Source: Lampropedia aestuarii
GTDB lineage: Bacteria; Pseudomonadota; Gammaproteobacteria; Burkholderiales; Burkholderiaceae_C
DNA: 58,240 nt
Direction of reading: 5' to 3'
NCBI RefSeq assembly: GCF_004803635.1
Contig: NZ_SSWX01000025.1
Coordinates: 1 to 58,240 of the forward strand
Part shown: positions 18,907 to 28,500 of the stretch, one piece after another
Layout of the letters: the number at the start of each line of letters is the position of its first letter
Numbering within the stretch: the stretch's first letter is position 1
Position numbers and translations under genes: made by a program
The notes under the pieces: generated by a model
Database searches by the model: none
What the model saw: only the letters and a program-made list of their open reading frames with translations
Told to the model about the DNA's origin: nothing

Positions 18907-20340
18907 GCCCTCGCCACCGGATGCCCGACTGCGCAGCACACGGTGAGGATTGAGCAACTGCTGCGGATCCAATGCCTGTTTAATGCGCTGCATGAGCTCC
19001 AAGGCCACTGGCGATTTGTAATGCGGTAACTTGTCGCGCTTGAGCGCGCCTATGCCATGCTCAGCAGAAATCGAGCCACCATGCTGGTGCACCGCCTGGT
19101 AGACCACCTCCCCCACAGCATCTTCAAACTGCGCGACAAAAGCGGCCGCGTCGCTGCCCTCAGGCGCCTGGGTGTTGTAGTGCAAATTACCATCGCCCAA
19201 ATGGCCAAAATTAACCAAACGAATACCGGGCACCAAGGCCTGCAATGCAGCATCGGTCTGCGCAACAAACGCGGGAATGCGCGAGACTGGCAGGGATACA
19301 TCGTGCTTGACATTCACCCCTTCTGCCGCTTGCGCAAGCGTGATGCTTTCGCGGATATGCCATAAATCATGGGCTTGCTTGAGATTCTCGGCAATGATCG
19401 CGTCAACCACCAGCTCTTGCTCCATGGCCGCTTCGAGCAAACGCTCGAATGCTGCTCTGGCATGGCTTTCAGACTCACTGTCCGAAGCTTCAAGCAGCAC
19501 ACAAAAAGGCGTTTGCTGCCACATCGGCACACGCAAATGCGGGTAGTGTTTATCCACCAATTGCAGCGCTTGCTGGTTCATGACTTCAAAGCCCGTCAAG
19601 GCCGCGCCCAGCTGCGTATGCGCCAGCGCCAGCAGCGCATTGGCCGCTTCCAGACTGGCTACGGCGGTCCACGCAGTCAACTGCGCTGCAGGCTGCGGGA
19701 ACATGCGCAGCGTCGCCGCGGTGATGATGCCCAAAGTGCCTTCGCTGCCAATGAACAGGTTGCGCAAGTCGTAGCCGGTGTTGTCTTTGCGCAGGCCGTG
19801 CAGACCCTCCCAGACCTGGCCATCGGCAGTGACCACCTCCAGCCCCAGACACAAATCGCGCGCATTGCCATAGCGCACAACCTGCGTGCCGCCAGCATTT
19901 GTTGCCAGATTGCCGCCAATCGTGCAACTGCCCTCAGCGCCCAGGCTCAAGGGGAATAAAAACCCCGCCTCATCCACCGTTTTCTGCAAGTTTTGCAGCA
20001 CCACGCCGGCCTCGACTGTGATGGTCATATTGTGCGGATCAATCGCCCGCACCGCCGCCATGCGGCGCAAGCTCAGCACCACCTGCTCGCCGGTGGCTTG
20101 AGGGATCGAGCCTTCCACCAAACCGGTGTTGCCGCCTTGTGGCACGATCGCCACTTGTGCCTGCGCGCAGGCCTGGACGACCTCAGCGACTTGCTGCGTG
20201 CTGCCAGGGCGCACCACGCACAGCGCCTGGCCGTGCGTGCGCTGTCGCCAGTCAGTCACATAGTCTGCTGTGGCATCGCCCACCAGCACATTGTTATCGC
20301 CCACGATGCGCTGCAGCGCAGCAATCAATTGCGTTTGCAT
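18904..20340 (-). CDS. FAD-linked oxidase, D-2-hydroxyglutarate dehydrogenase type
   Basis: A 478-residue cytoplasmic flavoprotein of the GlcD/D-2-hydroxyacid dehydrogenase family. The FAD-binding domain shows IVPQGGNTGLVEGSIP, GSCTIGGNLATNAGGTQVVR and LRNLFIGSEGTLGIITAATL; the C-terminal metal site region shows NFGHLGDGNLHYN and GSISAEHGIGALKRD. It would oxidise D-2-hydroxyglutarate (or D-lactate) to the 2-oxo acid. As third gene after hglS and a Bug protein, the 2-hydroxyglutarate role is favoured. A close paralogue lies at 46851. The TAA stop falls in an intergenic repeat end. Confidence 0.88.
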   Translation of the reverse strand: MQTQLIAALQRIVGDNNVLVGDATADYVTDWRQRTHGQALCVVRPGSTQQVAEVVQACAQAQVAIVPQGGNTGLVEGSIPQATGEQVVLSLRRMAAVRAIDPHNMTITVEAGVVLQNLQKTVDEAGFLFPLSLGAEGSCTIGGNLATNAGGTQVVRYGNARDLCLGLEVVTADGQVWEGLHGLRKDNTGYDLRNLFIGSEGTLGIITAATLRMFPQPAAQLTAWTAVASLEAANALLALAHTQLGAALTGFEVMNQQALQLVDKHYPHLRVPMWQQTPFCVLLEASDSESESHARAAFERLLEAAMEQELVVDAIIAENLKQAHDLWHIRESITLAQAAEGVNVKHDVSLPVSRIPAFVAQTDAALQALVPGIRLVNFGHLGDGNLHYNTQAPEGSDAAAFVAQFEDAVGEVVYQAVHQHGGSISAEHGIGALKRDKLPHYKSPVALELMQRIKQALDPQQLLNPHRVLRSRASGGEG

Positions 20341-20385
20341 CTCAGTGTTTCTTGCCTGTTGTTGTCGTTTGTTTGCCCAAGCCGT

Positions 20386-21387
20386 TTACATTTTTTCTAC
20401 GCCAGCGGCTTCAATCACCGCGTTCCAGCGCTTGTATTCGTCTTGCGTATAACGCTTGAATTCTGCAGGTGGCATTGCGCGGGGCTGGCCGCCCATTTCA
20501 GCGACTTTTTTCTGGAAATCCGGATCTTGCGCAGACTTGATCACAGCGGCACTGATGCGCTCGGTGATCTCAGCCGGTGTGCCTTTAGGTGCCAGCACGC
20601 CATTCCAGGTGCCCGTGACAAAGTTGTCATACCCGCTCTCAATCATCGTCGGCACATCGGGCAAAGCGGCCACGCGCTCTTCAGAGGCCACAGCCAGCGC
20701 CTTGAGCTTGCCCGAGGTCACAAACGGCATCGCCGGGGTGATGTTTTCAAAAATGAAATCGAGCTGAGCACCCATCAAATCGGACAGTGCTGGCGCGCTG
20801 CCGCGGTAAGGCACATGCAGCAAGCTCAGATCCGCTGTTGTGCCCAGCATTTCTGCCGACAAATGGATGGTTGAGCCTGCGCCTGGCGAGCCATAGCTCA
20901 GGCCTTCTGCTTGCTGTTTGGCAAATTCGACAAACTCGGCCACATTTTTGGCTGGCACGCGGCTTTCATTCACAACCAGAATATTGGGGATGTAAGCGAC
21001 CAAACCCAGGTACTCGTAGTCATCGAGGTTTTTCTCGCTCAGACTTTTGTAGAGGCTTTGGTTAATCGCCTGTGTGCCAGCCGTGCCAAACAACAAGGTA
21101 TAGCCATCTTTGGCTGCACTGGCAACGCGGCTGGCGCCGATCGAGCCATTGGCACCCGCCACGTTTTCCACCACCACTGGCTGGCCCAGTTCTTCGGACA
21201 GGGACTGGCCCAAAATACGCGCCATCAAATCGGTATTGCCGCCCGGAGCAAACGGCACAACCAGACGGATTGGGCGATTCGGGTAAGCATCGGCGGCGAC
21301 AGCGGACATGGGCGCAATGCAGGCGGCAACGCCCAGCGCCAGCATCGATTGAAGGAAATTTTTTCTAGTGAGGCGGGTGTTGGACAT
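20386..21387 (-). CDS. Bug family solute-binding protein (TctC type)
   Basis: A 333-residue periplasmic binding protein of the tripartite tricarboxylate transporter family. It has a signal peptide (residues 1-32, ending AVAA) and the mature start DAYPNRPIRLVVPFAPGGNT, with YPYRGSAPALSDLMG-like ligand region (HVPYRGSAPALSDLMG) and FENITPAM. A strong ribosome site AAGGAGACA precedes the ATG. No TctA/TctB membrane genes are nearby, which is normal for the many orphan Bug genes of Burkholderiales. Its place between hglS and the dehydrogenase suggests a dicarboxylate ligand such as 2-oxoadipate or 2-hydroxyglutarate. Confidence 0.93.
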   Translation of the reverse strand: MSNTRLTRKNFLQSMLALGVAACIAPMSAVAADAYPNRPIRLVVPFAPGGNTDLMARILGQSLSEELGQPVVVENVAGANGSIGASRVASAAKDGYTLLFGTAGTQAINQSLYKSLSEKNLDDYEYLGLVAYIPNILVVNESRVPAKNVAEFVEFAKQQAEGLSYGSPGAGSTIHLSAEMLGTTADLSLLHVPYRGSAPALSDLMGAQLDFIFENITPAMPFVTSGKLKALAVASEERVAALPDVPTMIESGYDNFVTGTWNGVLAPKGTPAEITERISAAVIKSAQDPDFQKKVAEMGGQPRAMPPAEFKRYTQDEYKRWNAVIEAAGVEKM

Positions 21388-21431
21388 GCTTGTCTCCTTG
21401 TTGGTGTGTGCGCGAAAAAAATGACAAAAAA

Positions 21432-22865
21432 TCAGACTGCAGCCGCAGCGCCCAGTGCCACAGCGGCGTGCAGCGCCGCTTGCACCTGGTCTTGCGAGCG
21501 CTGCTGGGCTTGGGCATACAGAGCCAGCTCATCCAAGGCGGCAGCGCCAAGGTCGTGCTCAAACGCCTGTCTGGCCGCATGCGCCTGGTATTGGCGCTGC
21601 TCTTGGCCGCCCAGATTCGACTGGAAAATCCCAGCAGCACTGACCGGCAAAAAGTCTTCATAAGTAATCGGCTCGGCCGCCACCCAAGCGGCAGCCACCA
21701 ACGCGTCCATTCCGGCGGCAGGGTCTTGCAACAAAGCCAAGGCACGCTGGGCCTGCTGCGCGCCAGCCTCGGTCAGGCTGTAGCGGTAATACGCCAAGCC
21801 TTGCTCACGCATCTGCACATGGCTGTCAGGAAACTGCTCAAAAGCCTGGGCCAAGCGGGTTACATAATCGGGCGCGGCGCTGCCCGCATTGCCCATGCTG
21901 CGCACTTGTGCCAACAAATCGTCGTACAGCGCGCGGCCTTTGGCTGTCAGCGCAACGCCACGTTGCTCAATTTCGCCAAAACGCGCGGTGTGCGAGCCAG
22001 TGTGGTCGCTAAAGCGCACGGTCTCTTCCAGCGCCTTGAAGCTGGTTTGCCGCAGCAAAATGGGGCAGGTACGGCGCGGTGGGCCTTCAACCACATCCTT
22101 GGCGTTGATGCCACGTGCAGGCATCAAGGCTTGAATCGCATCGATATCCAGCGTGCGCGGTGTCAAGTGGTTGATGTGCGGGCCTTTGAAACACACCACA
22201 TCGGCCAGCAGACGGTGCGACTGCTGCAGGCTCTCGTATGTGGCCAAATCCACGGTGGCATCGCTGTGCCAACGGAATGTCTCCAGGGCAGCAGCCACAA
22301 ACGCATTGGCCTGGTCATCGCTCAAACCGCCTGCGGTTTCGTGCAGGTCGATCAAGTGCAATGCCTCTGGCGTGAAGATCTGGCGCTTGGCCACGATATC
22401 CGCTGCTTTGGCGCGCAGGTCGGCATCGGCAATCAACTCCAGGCGCAGCAAGGAGGTAAAGACCCGAAACGGGTTATTGCGCAAGGCCTCATCGGCCACT
22501 GGCCGAAACGCCGTCGCATGCACAGGCACACCGGCGACCGACAAATCATAATAACCAACCGCTTGCATGCCCATCACGGCAAACAAACGCCGCATGGTGC
22601 TGAGCTCATAGGCCGTGCCCAAACGGATCGCACCGTGGCGCTCCAAGTTCAAACGCTCTAAGTCGCCTGCGCGTGCCAGCTCCTGCTGCACCGCTGGCTG
22701 GCTTTGCAATACGTCGGCATTGACCTCGGCGACCAGGTCCAGCAATGTGCCGTACTGCGGCACTTCATCGCGGTACATGTCCGACATCGCACGCGAGAAC
22801 CGCGTGCGAATTTCGTCGGCCGAAACAAAAGGCGTAAGACTGCTGGTGGCTTGGGTGTCTGCCAT
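21432..22865 (-). CDS. hglS: 2-Oxoadipate dioxygenase/decarboxylase (HglS/YdcJ, DUF1338)
   Basis: A 477-residue protein of the DUF1338/HglS family, Fe(II) enzymes that turn 2-oxoadipate into D-2-hydroxyglutarate with loss of CO2 in lysine catabolism. Candidate metal ligands are visible: His77 in LERHGAIRLG, His233 in GPHINHLTPRTLD and a glutamate in ARFGEIEQRG (about 298). The start is set at ATG 22865 (MADTQATSS); the frame runs to 22928. The gene heads a minus-strand cluster with a Bug binding protein and a D-2-hydroxyglutarate-type dehydrogenase, each 45 nt apart, which supports the reaction assignment. Confidence 0.85.
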   Translation of the reverse strand: MADTQATSSLTPFVSADEIRTRFSRAMSDMYRDEVPQYGTLLDLVAEVNADVLQSQPAVQQELARAGDLERLNLERHGAIRLGTAYELSTMRRLFAVMGMQAVGYYDLSVAGVPVHATAFRPVADEALRNNPFRVFTSLLRLELIADADLRAKAADIVAKRQIFTPEALHLIDLHETAGGLSDDQANAFVAAALETFRWHSDATVDLATYESLQQSHRLLADVVCFKGPHINHLTPRTLDIDAIQALMPARGINAKDVVEGPPRRTCPILLRQTSFKALEETVRFSDHTGSHTARFGEIEQRGVALTAKGRALYDDLLAQVRSMGNAGSAAPDYVTRLAQAFEQFPDSHVQMREQGLAYYRYSLTEAGAQQAQRALALLQDPAAGMDALVAAAWVAAEPITYEDFLPVSAAGIFQSNLGGQEQRQYQAHAARQAFEHDLGAAALDELALYAQAQQRSQDQVQAALHAAVALGAAAAV

Positions 22866-23003
22866 AGTGGAGCGTGGGTGTGTAAGAGCTGGTGCCCCAT
22901 GTCCGCAGCTGCGTGGATGATGGTGCACCGGCTCTAAGAGTAATAAAAGCGCAGATACTAGGAGTGCTGCAGGCCACTAGCAAACAATGATTTCCACTGC
23001 ATG

Positions 23004-23020
23004 TATTCCCAAATGGAATA
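23004..23020. promoter_or_regulatory. Inverted repeat upstream of hglS
   Basis: TATTCC-CAAAT-GGAATA, perfect 6-bp arms with a 5-nt spacer, 139 bp before the hglS start. It sits where an operator would be expected, but no regulator gene is adjacent. Confidence 0.45.
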
Positions 23021-23164
23021 GATCCGTACAAACCCTAGGAAAAACGCGCGCAAAACCCTGCCATGGTCTAGGCGCGGCTTCAGGGCAGTAGGGCCGCCGA
23101 TGCTGCACAATGCGGCACGCCCAAACCCAGCGTTCACACAAGTTTTACTGCCGCACAGAAAACG

Positions 23165-23245
23165 ATGCAATACCTATCGCAATGGACCTTGCTGGAGCCG
23201 CTTTACTTGCTGATGGACGACCCTTTTGGTGCGCTGGATGCGTAG
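23165..23245 (+). pseudogene. ABC transporter ATPase fragment (Walker B remnant)
   Basis: A 26-codon frame ends LEPLYLLMDDPFGALDA then TAG. The segment LLMDDPFGALDA matches the Walker B/D-loop block of NitT/TauT-type ABC ATPases (usual form LLMDEPFGALDA) with the catalytic Glu changed to Asp. No Walker A, signature motif or partner genes are nearby, so this is a relic of a deleted transporter gene beside hpnC. Confidence 0.6.
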
Positions 23246-23268
23246 AACGCCTGACCTGTGCGACTGAT

Positions 23269-24150
23269 TTAAGCGGCCCGCACCCGCGCAGCTGGCATGC
23301 GCCACGCACGCCAAAGCAACAGCGGTGCATCCCCTTTGGCAATGGTTGGGCGCTGCACATAGCATTGATAGCCGCCTTGCTCCATTTTTTCAAGCACGCG
23401 CAAACCGGCCTGGATAATCACCCGAATCTCCCAGCCAGCGCGGCCTGTGAGGCGCTGCGCCAGCGGCATGCCCTGCTGCATGCACTCTTTGGCCCAGCCG
23501 ACCAAATGGCGCATCAACTCGGTCAAGGCTTGGTTTTGCTTGCCCAGCGCAATCGCTTGCTGCTGCAGCGGCCTGGAGACCGCAAACGCGCTGGCATCGC
23601 GCTCGGGCACATACCAGCGCCCGCGTGGGATGTCGTGCTGCAGGTCTTGCCAGAAATTGATCAACTGCAAAGCAGTGCAGACCGCATCGCTTTGTTGTAG
23701 CGCCATCTCGTCATGGACGCCATGCAAATGCAGCAGCAGGCGACCGACCGGATTGGCCGAACGCTCACAATACTCCAGCAACTCGGTCTGGTCCTGGTAG
23801 CCTTGGCCGGTCGCGGTTTTTTTCACATCTTGCTCAAACGCACTCAGCAACGCGTCCAGTAACGACACTGGCAGGCCAAACACCTGGACATTCTGGTGCA
23901 AGCTTGTGAAGATGGTGGCCCATTGGGCTGGTGGCTCAGCCTCTTGCCACAGGCACAAACGGTACTCGCGCAGCAAGCGCAGGCGCTCACCCACCGGCAG
24001 ATCGCCTTCATCGGCAATGTCATCGGCGGTGCGGGCGTAGTGGTAGATCGCTGCGATTGGCGCGCGCAAATGCGCAGGGCACAACCACGTGGCGACAGGA
24101 AAATTTTCGTAGTGCCCAATGGGCTGGTGAGCAGCAGTGACTGAAGGCAT
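23269..24150 (-). CDS. hpnC: Squalene synthase-family protein HpnC-like
   Basis: A 293-residue trans-isoprenyl diphosphate synthase of the squalene/phytoene synthase family. Both Asp-rich motifs are present: DDIADE in YARTADDIADEGD (about residue 40) and DLQHD in LINFWQDLQHDIPRGRWYVP. The first matches HpnC, the enzyme acting on hydroxysqualene/presqualene diphosphate intermediates in squalene formation. Its usual partners hpnD and hpnE, and a squalene-hopene cyclase, are absent from this window, so either they lie elsewhere or the protein has another isoprenoid role. Confidence 0.85.
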   Translation of the reverse strand: MPSVTAAHQPIGHYENFPVATWLCPAHLRAPIAAIYHYARTADDIADEGDLPVGERLRLLREYRLCLWQEAEPPAQWATIFTSLHQNVQVFGLPVSLLDALLSAFEQDVKKTATGQGYQDQTELLEYCERSANPVGRLLLHLHGVHDEMALQQSDAVCTALQLINFWQDLQHDIPRGRWYVPERDASAFAVSRPLQQQAIALGKQNQALTELMRHLVGWAKECMQQGMPLAQRLTGRAGWEIRVIIQAGLRVLEKMEQGGYQCYVQRPTIAKGDAPLLLWRAWRMPAARVRAA

Positions 24151-24387
24151 GGCTCGTATTAGAACCTGAATCGCGCCTGCTGCAAATTAGCCAAGTGCGG
24201 CAATGAGCGCTTGGCCTGCATCAAACTGGCACGATTGCGACGTACTGTCTCCCAAATCACCCGGAAATCGGCCAAAATCTCTCTGAACTTGTCCAAACGC
24301 ACCAGCAATGGCCGCCTTGAGACATCTTTGTATCTGGCCTGCTTGGTGCCTCTGTGCTGAGTGCCTTTGACTGAATGTGCTTTTGCG

Positions 24388-25551
24388 ATGCCCTACTCAC
24401 CTTCTTTTTATGTGTATCGGCTCTTCGTGGCGATCTGCTCTGCGATCTTGCTGGGCAGCGTGCTGAGCGCCTGCTCCAAACCAGAGACACCACCACCACC
24501 GGTACGTGCCGTCAAACTGGCCACCGTCGGCACCAGCGGCCAGCAAAGCGCGATCCAGTACGCTGGCACTGTCACCGCACGCAGCGAAGCGGCCGTGGGC
24601 TTTCGGGTCGCTGGCAAGTTGCTCAGCCGTCCCGTTGAGCAAGGCCAGTCGGTGCGCCAAGGGCAGTTGCTGGCCCAACTGGACCCGACTGACTACCAGC
24701 TCTCAACGGCGGCCGCACAAGCCCAGCTCAATGCCGCGATTACCGAGCGTGATCTGCAACAAGCCGATTTAAAGCGTTTTGAAGAATTGCGTGCGCAAAA
24801 CTTCATCAGCGCCGCCGAACTCGACCGCCGCACCGCCAGCCTCAAAGCCGCGCAATCGCAAGTCGCCCAGGCCCAGGCCCAGCTCAAGGCCCAGGGCAAC
24901 CAAACCCAGTACACACAATTGGTGGCTGACGGCGATGCCATCGTGATTGCGACCCTGGCCGAACCAGGCCAGGTCGTCGCGTCTGGCACACCGGTACTGC
25001 GCCTGGCCATGGATGGCGCGCGCGATGTCAGCTTTGCGGTACCTGAGCAGCGCCTGGCGCAAGTCAAAGTGGGCCAGGAAGTCACGGTGCGGACCTGGGG
25101 CGACAACCAGACACCACGGGCGGCGCGGGTGCGAGAGATCGCCGCCAGCGCCGATCCGGCAACCCGCACCTATGCGGTCAAGGTAGAGCTGCTCGATGAG
25201 CCACAGCCGCCACTGGGCGCGACGATCACCGTCGATTGGCCGATTGCCCACAGCGCGCCTGACAGCATCCGCCTGCCAAGCACGGCCATCTGGCGCAACA
25301 ATGCGGGTCAAAGCGCCGTCTGGGTATTTGATGGCAAGACCCACACCGTGCAAGCGCGCCCGGTTGAGATCGAGCGCGCCGATGGCAATGATTGGGTGCT
25401 CAAAAGCGGTTTGCAAGCCGGTGAGCAAATCGTCGTCACTGGCGTGCATGTGTTGCAAGCTGGCGAGAAAGTCACCGTCTTCAAAGGCGATGCACCCGAT
25501 GTGCCCAGCATCGCCTCGTCCACAACGCCTGCGGCTGGAGCCACACCATGA
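24388..25551 (+). CDS. RND efflux periplasmic adaptor (membrane fusion protein)
   Basis: A 387-residue HlyD/AcrA-type adaptor. It has a lipoprotein signal with lipobox LSAC (about residues 26-29), a barrel-sandwich segment AVGFRVAGKLLSRPVEQGQSV, a coiled hairpin (about 95-155, rich in Ala/Gln) and the terminal beta domains. It tethers the inner-membrane pump to an outer-membrane channel. ATG at 24388 is preferred to the GTG at 24361 because the signal peptide follows directly. The pump gene overlaps its end (ATGA). No outer-membrane factor gene is adjacent. Confidence 0.92.
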   Translation: MPYSPSFYVYRLFVAICSAILLGSVLSACSKPETPPPPVRAVKLATVGTSGQQSAIQYAGTVTARSEAAVGFRVAGKLLSRPVEQGQSVRQGQLLAQLDPTDYQLSTAAAQAQLNAAITERDLQQADLKRFEELRAQNFISAAELDRRTASLKAAQSQVAQAQAQLKAQGNQTQYTQLVADGDAIVIATLAEPGQVVASGTPVLRLAMDGARDVSFAVPEQRLAQVKVGQEVTVRTWGDNQTPRAARVREIAASADPATRTYAVKVELLDEPQPPLGATITVDWPIAHSAPDSIRLPSTAIWRNNAGQSAVWVFDGKTHTVQARPVEIERADGNDWVLKSGLQAGEQIVVTGVHVLQAGEKVTVFKGDAPDVPSIASSTTPAAGATP

Positions 25552-28500
25552 GCACCAGTCCTCCCGTCTCGCGCCACAACCTCTCCAAATGGGCCTTGGA
25601 CCACCCGGCCCTGACCCGCTACTTATTGATTGTGCTGCTGGTGCTGGGTTGCTTGGCCTACTTCCAGCTCGGCCAGGATGAGGACCCGCCCTTCACCTTC
25701 CGGGCGATGGTGATCCAAACCCAGTGGCCTGGCGCGACCGCCGAGCAAGTGGCAGAGCAGGTCACCAGCCGCATCGAGCGCACCTTGCAAGAGGTGCCCT
25801 ACGCCGACAAGATTGACAGCTACTCCAAACCCGGCGTCTCGCAGATCATCTTCCAGTTGGCCGAGAACAGCCCGCCCAATGAGGTGCCGCAGCTGTGGTA
25901 CACAGTGCGCAAGAAAATTGGCGACATGGCCTACCAGCTGCCGCAAGGCGTGCAGGGGCCGTTTTTCATTGACGATTTTGGCGATGTCTATGGCGTGATT
26001 TACGCGCTGTCTGGTGAAGGCTACACCTTTGCCGAACTGAAAGTGCAGGCCGACAACATTCGCCAGCAACTGCTGCGCGTGCCCGATGTGGCCAAAGTCG
26101 AGCTGTTTGGCGAGCAGGAGGAGCGCATTTACATTGAAGCGCCCCAGCAGCGTCTGTCGCAGCTGGGCCTGAACATCCCCGAAGTGCTGAACCAACTGGG
26201 CCAGCAAAATGCCGTGACACCAGCGGGTAGTGTGCACAGCGTGGGCGAGCAGGTGCGCATTCGCGTCCAAGGCCAGTTCGATGCGCTGGAAGACCTGCGC
26301 GCAATGCCCATTCGCGCCGCTTCCGGCCAGCAATTGCGTCTGGGCGATATTGCCGAGGTTTGGCGCGGCTACGAAGACCCGGCCTCAGTCAAAGTGCGCT
26401 TTCAGGGCCAGCCGGTGATTGCGCTGGGCATCTCGATGGCCAAGGGTGGTGATATTGTCAAGCTGGGCAAATCGCTGCACCAGTTGGCCGACGCGATTGA
26501 CCGCCAACTGCCAGCAGGTATGCAGTTGCAAAACGTGCAAGACCAGCCCAAAGCCGTCACCACCGCAGTGGATGAATTCGTCATGGTCTTGATGGAGGCC
26601 GTGGCGATTGTGCTGGTGGTGAGTTTTCTCAGCCTGGGCCTGCACAAGCGCCCCGGCCAGCACCCCATCTGGCGGCGCTATACGCTGGACATGCGGCCCG
26701 GCCTGGTCGTGGCGATCACGATTCCGATGGTGCTGGCTTTGACGTTTTTGGCCATGCTGTACTGGGGCATTGGCCTGCACAAAATCTCGCTGGGCTCCTT
26801 GATCATTGCGCTGGGCCTGCTGGTCGATGATGCGATCATTGCTGTCGAGATGATGGTGCGCAAAATGGAAGAAGGCTACAGCAAGTTCCGCTCAGCGCTG
26901 TTTGCCTACGACATCACAGCCAAGCCGATGCTGACCGGCACCCTGATCACTGCAGCGGGCTTTTTACCCATTGGTATTGCCAAGTCGACGACCGGCGAAT
27001 ACACCTTTGCCATTTTTGGCGTCACCGTCGTGGCGTTGCTGCTGTCGTGGCTGGTATCGGTGTATTTTGTGCCGTATTTGGGCGTGTGGCTGCTCAAGCC
27101 ACCAGCGAATGTGCCGCCCCGTGACGATGACGAATACGCCAACCATCCAGCCAATGGCCCAGTGGCTGCGCAACACGCCGCCCATACCGCCCATGCGGAT
27201 GCGCCAGCCAACCATGGGCACGATGTCTACAACACGCCTTTCTACCAACGATTCCGTGCCATGGTCGACTGGTGTCTGGTACACCGCTGGACCACCATCA
27301 TTGCGACGCTGCTGCTCTTTGCCGCAGGCCTGTTTGGCATGAGCAAGGTGCAACAACAATTCTTCCCCGACTCAGCCCGACCTGAAATCATGCTGGACAT
27401 CTGGTTGCCTGAGGGTGCTTCATTCGTGGGCATTGAGGCGATTGCCAACCGTGCAGAAGCGCAACTGCTGCAAATGGAGGGCGTGGACAACGTCGCCACT
27501 TGGATTGGCTCGGGCGTGCCGCGCTTTTACCTGCCACTGGACCAGATCTTTCCGCAGTCCAACGTCGCGCAATTCATTGTCATGCCTGGCTCGCTCAAAG
27601 AGCGCGATGTGCTGCTCAAGCAGCTGCCGCAGTACATGGCCGAGCACTTCCCCGAAGTCAGAGCGCGTATCAAGCTCTTGCCAATGGGCCCCCCCGTGCC
27701 CTACCCGGTGCAATTCAAAGTGATTGGCCCGGAGCCCGACAAACTCAGAGCCTACGCAGACGAGATCAAAGCGGCGATGATTGACAACGCCTCGATGCGT
27801 GGCGTGAATGACAGCTGGAACGAACGGATCAAAACCTGGCGCCTGAACATCGACCAGGACAAGGCTTTGGCGCTGGGCGTGAACAGCCAATCGATTGCGC
27901 GTGGCACGCAAGTGATTCTGGAGGGCGAGACCATCGGCCAGTACCGCGAGGATGACAAGCTGATCAGCATCGTGCTGCGCCCACCGCTGGACGAGCGCGA
28001 ATCACTGTCGGCGCTGAGCAATGCCTACATCAGCACCAACACTGGCGGCGCGATTCCGCTGTCGCAAATTGCCGAGCCTGAGCTGGCCTGGGAATGGGGC
28101 GTGCTGTGGCGCAGTGGCAAGGAATACGCCATCACCGTGCAAGGCGATGTGATCGCCGGCATGCAGGGCGCCACCGTGACCAACGCCTTGCTGCCGCAGC
28201 TGCGCGATATCGAAGCCAGCTGGCACGCCAAAGGCGACCGGGACTACCGCATTGAAGTGGCCGGCGCGATTGCCGAAAGCTCCAAAGGCTCGGCCTCGAT
28301 TGCTGCGGGTGTGCCGCTGATGCTGTTCATTGTGTTCACTTTGCTGGTGATTCAAATGCACAGCTTCTCCCGCGCCATGTTGGTGTTCCTGACCGGCCCA
28401 CTGGGCATCGCCGGCATTGCCGCAGCCTTGCTGATCACCGGCAAGCCGTTTGGCTTTGTTGCCCTGCTGGGCGTGATTGCGCTGATGGGCATGATCCAGC

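Noticed and set aside
21390-22661. Plus-strand 423-codon frame over hglS
   Set aside because: Antisense to hglS; composition (many His, Gln, Arg) is typical of reverse-complement translation.
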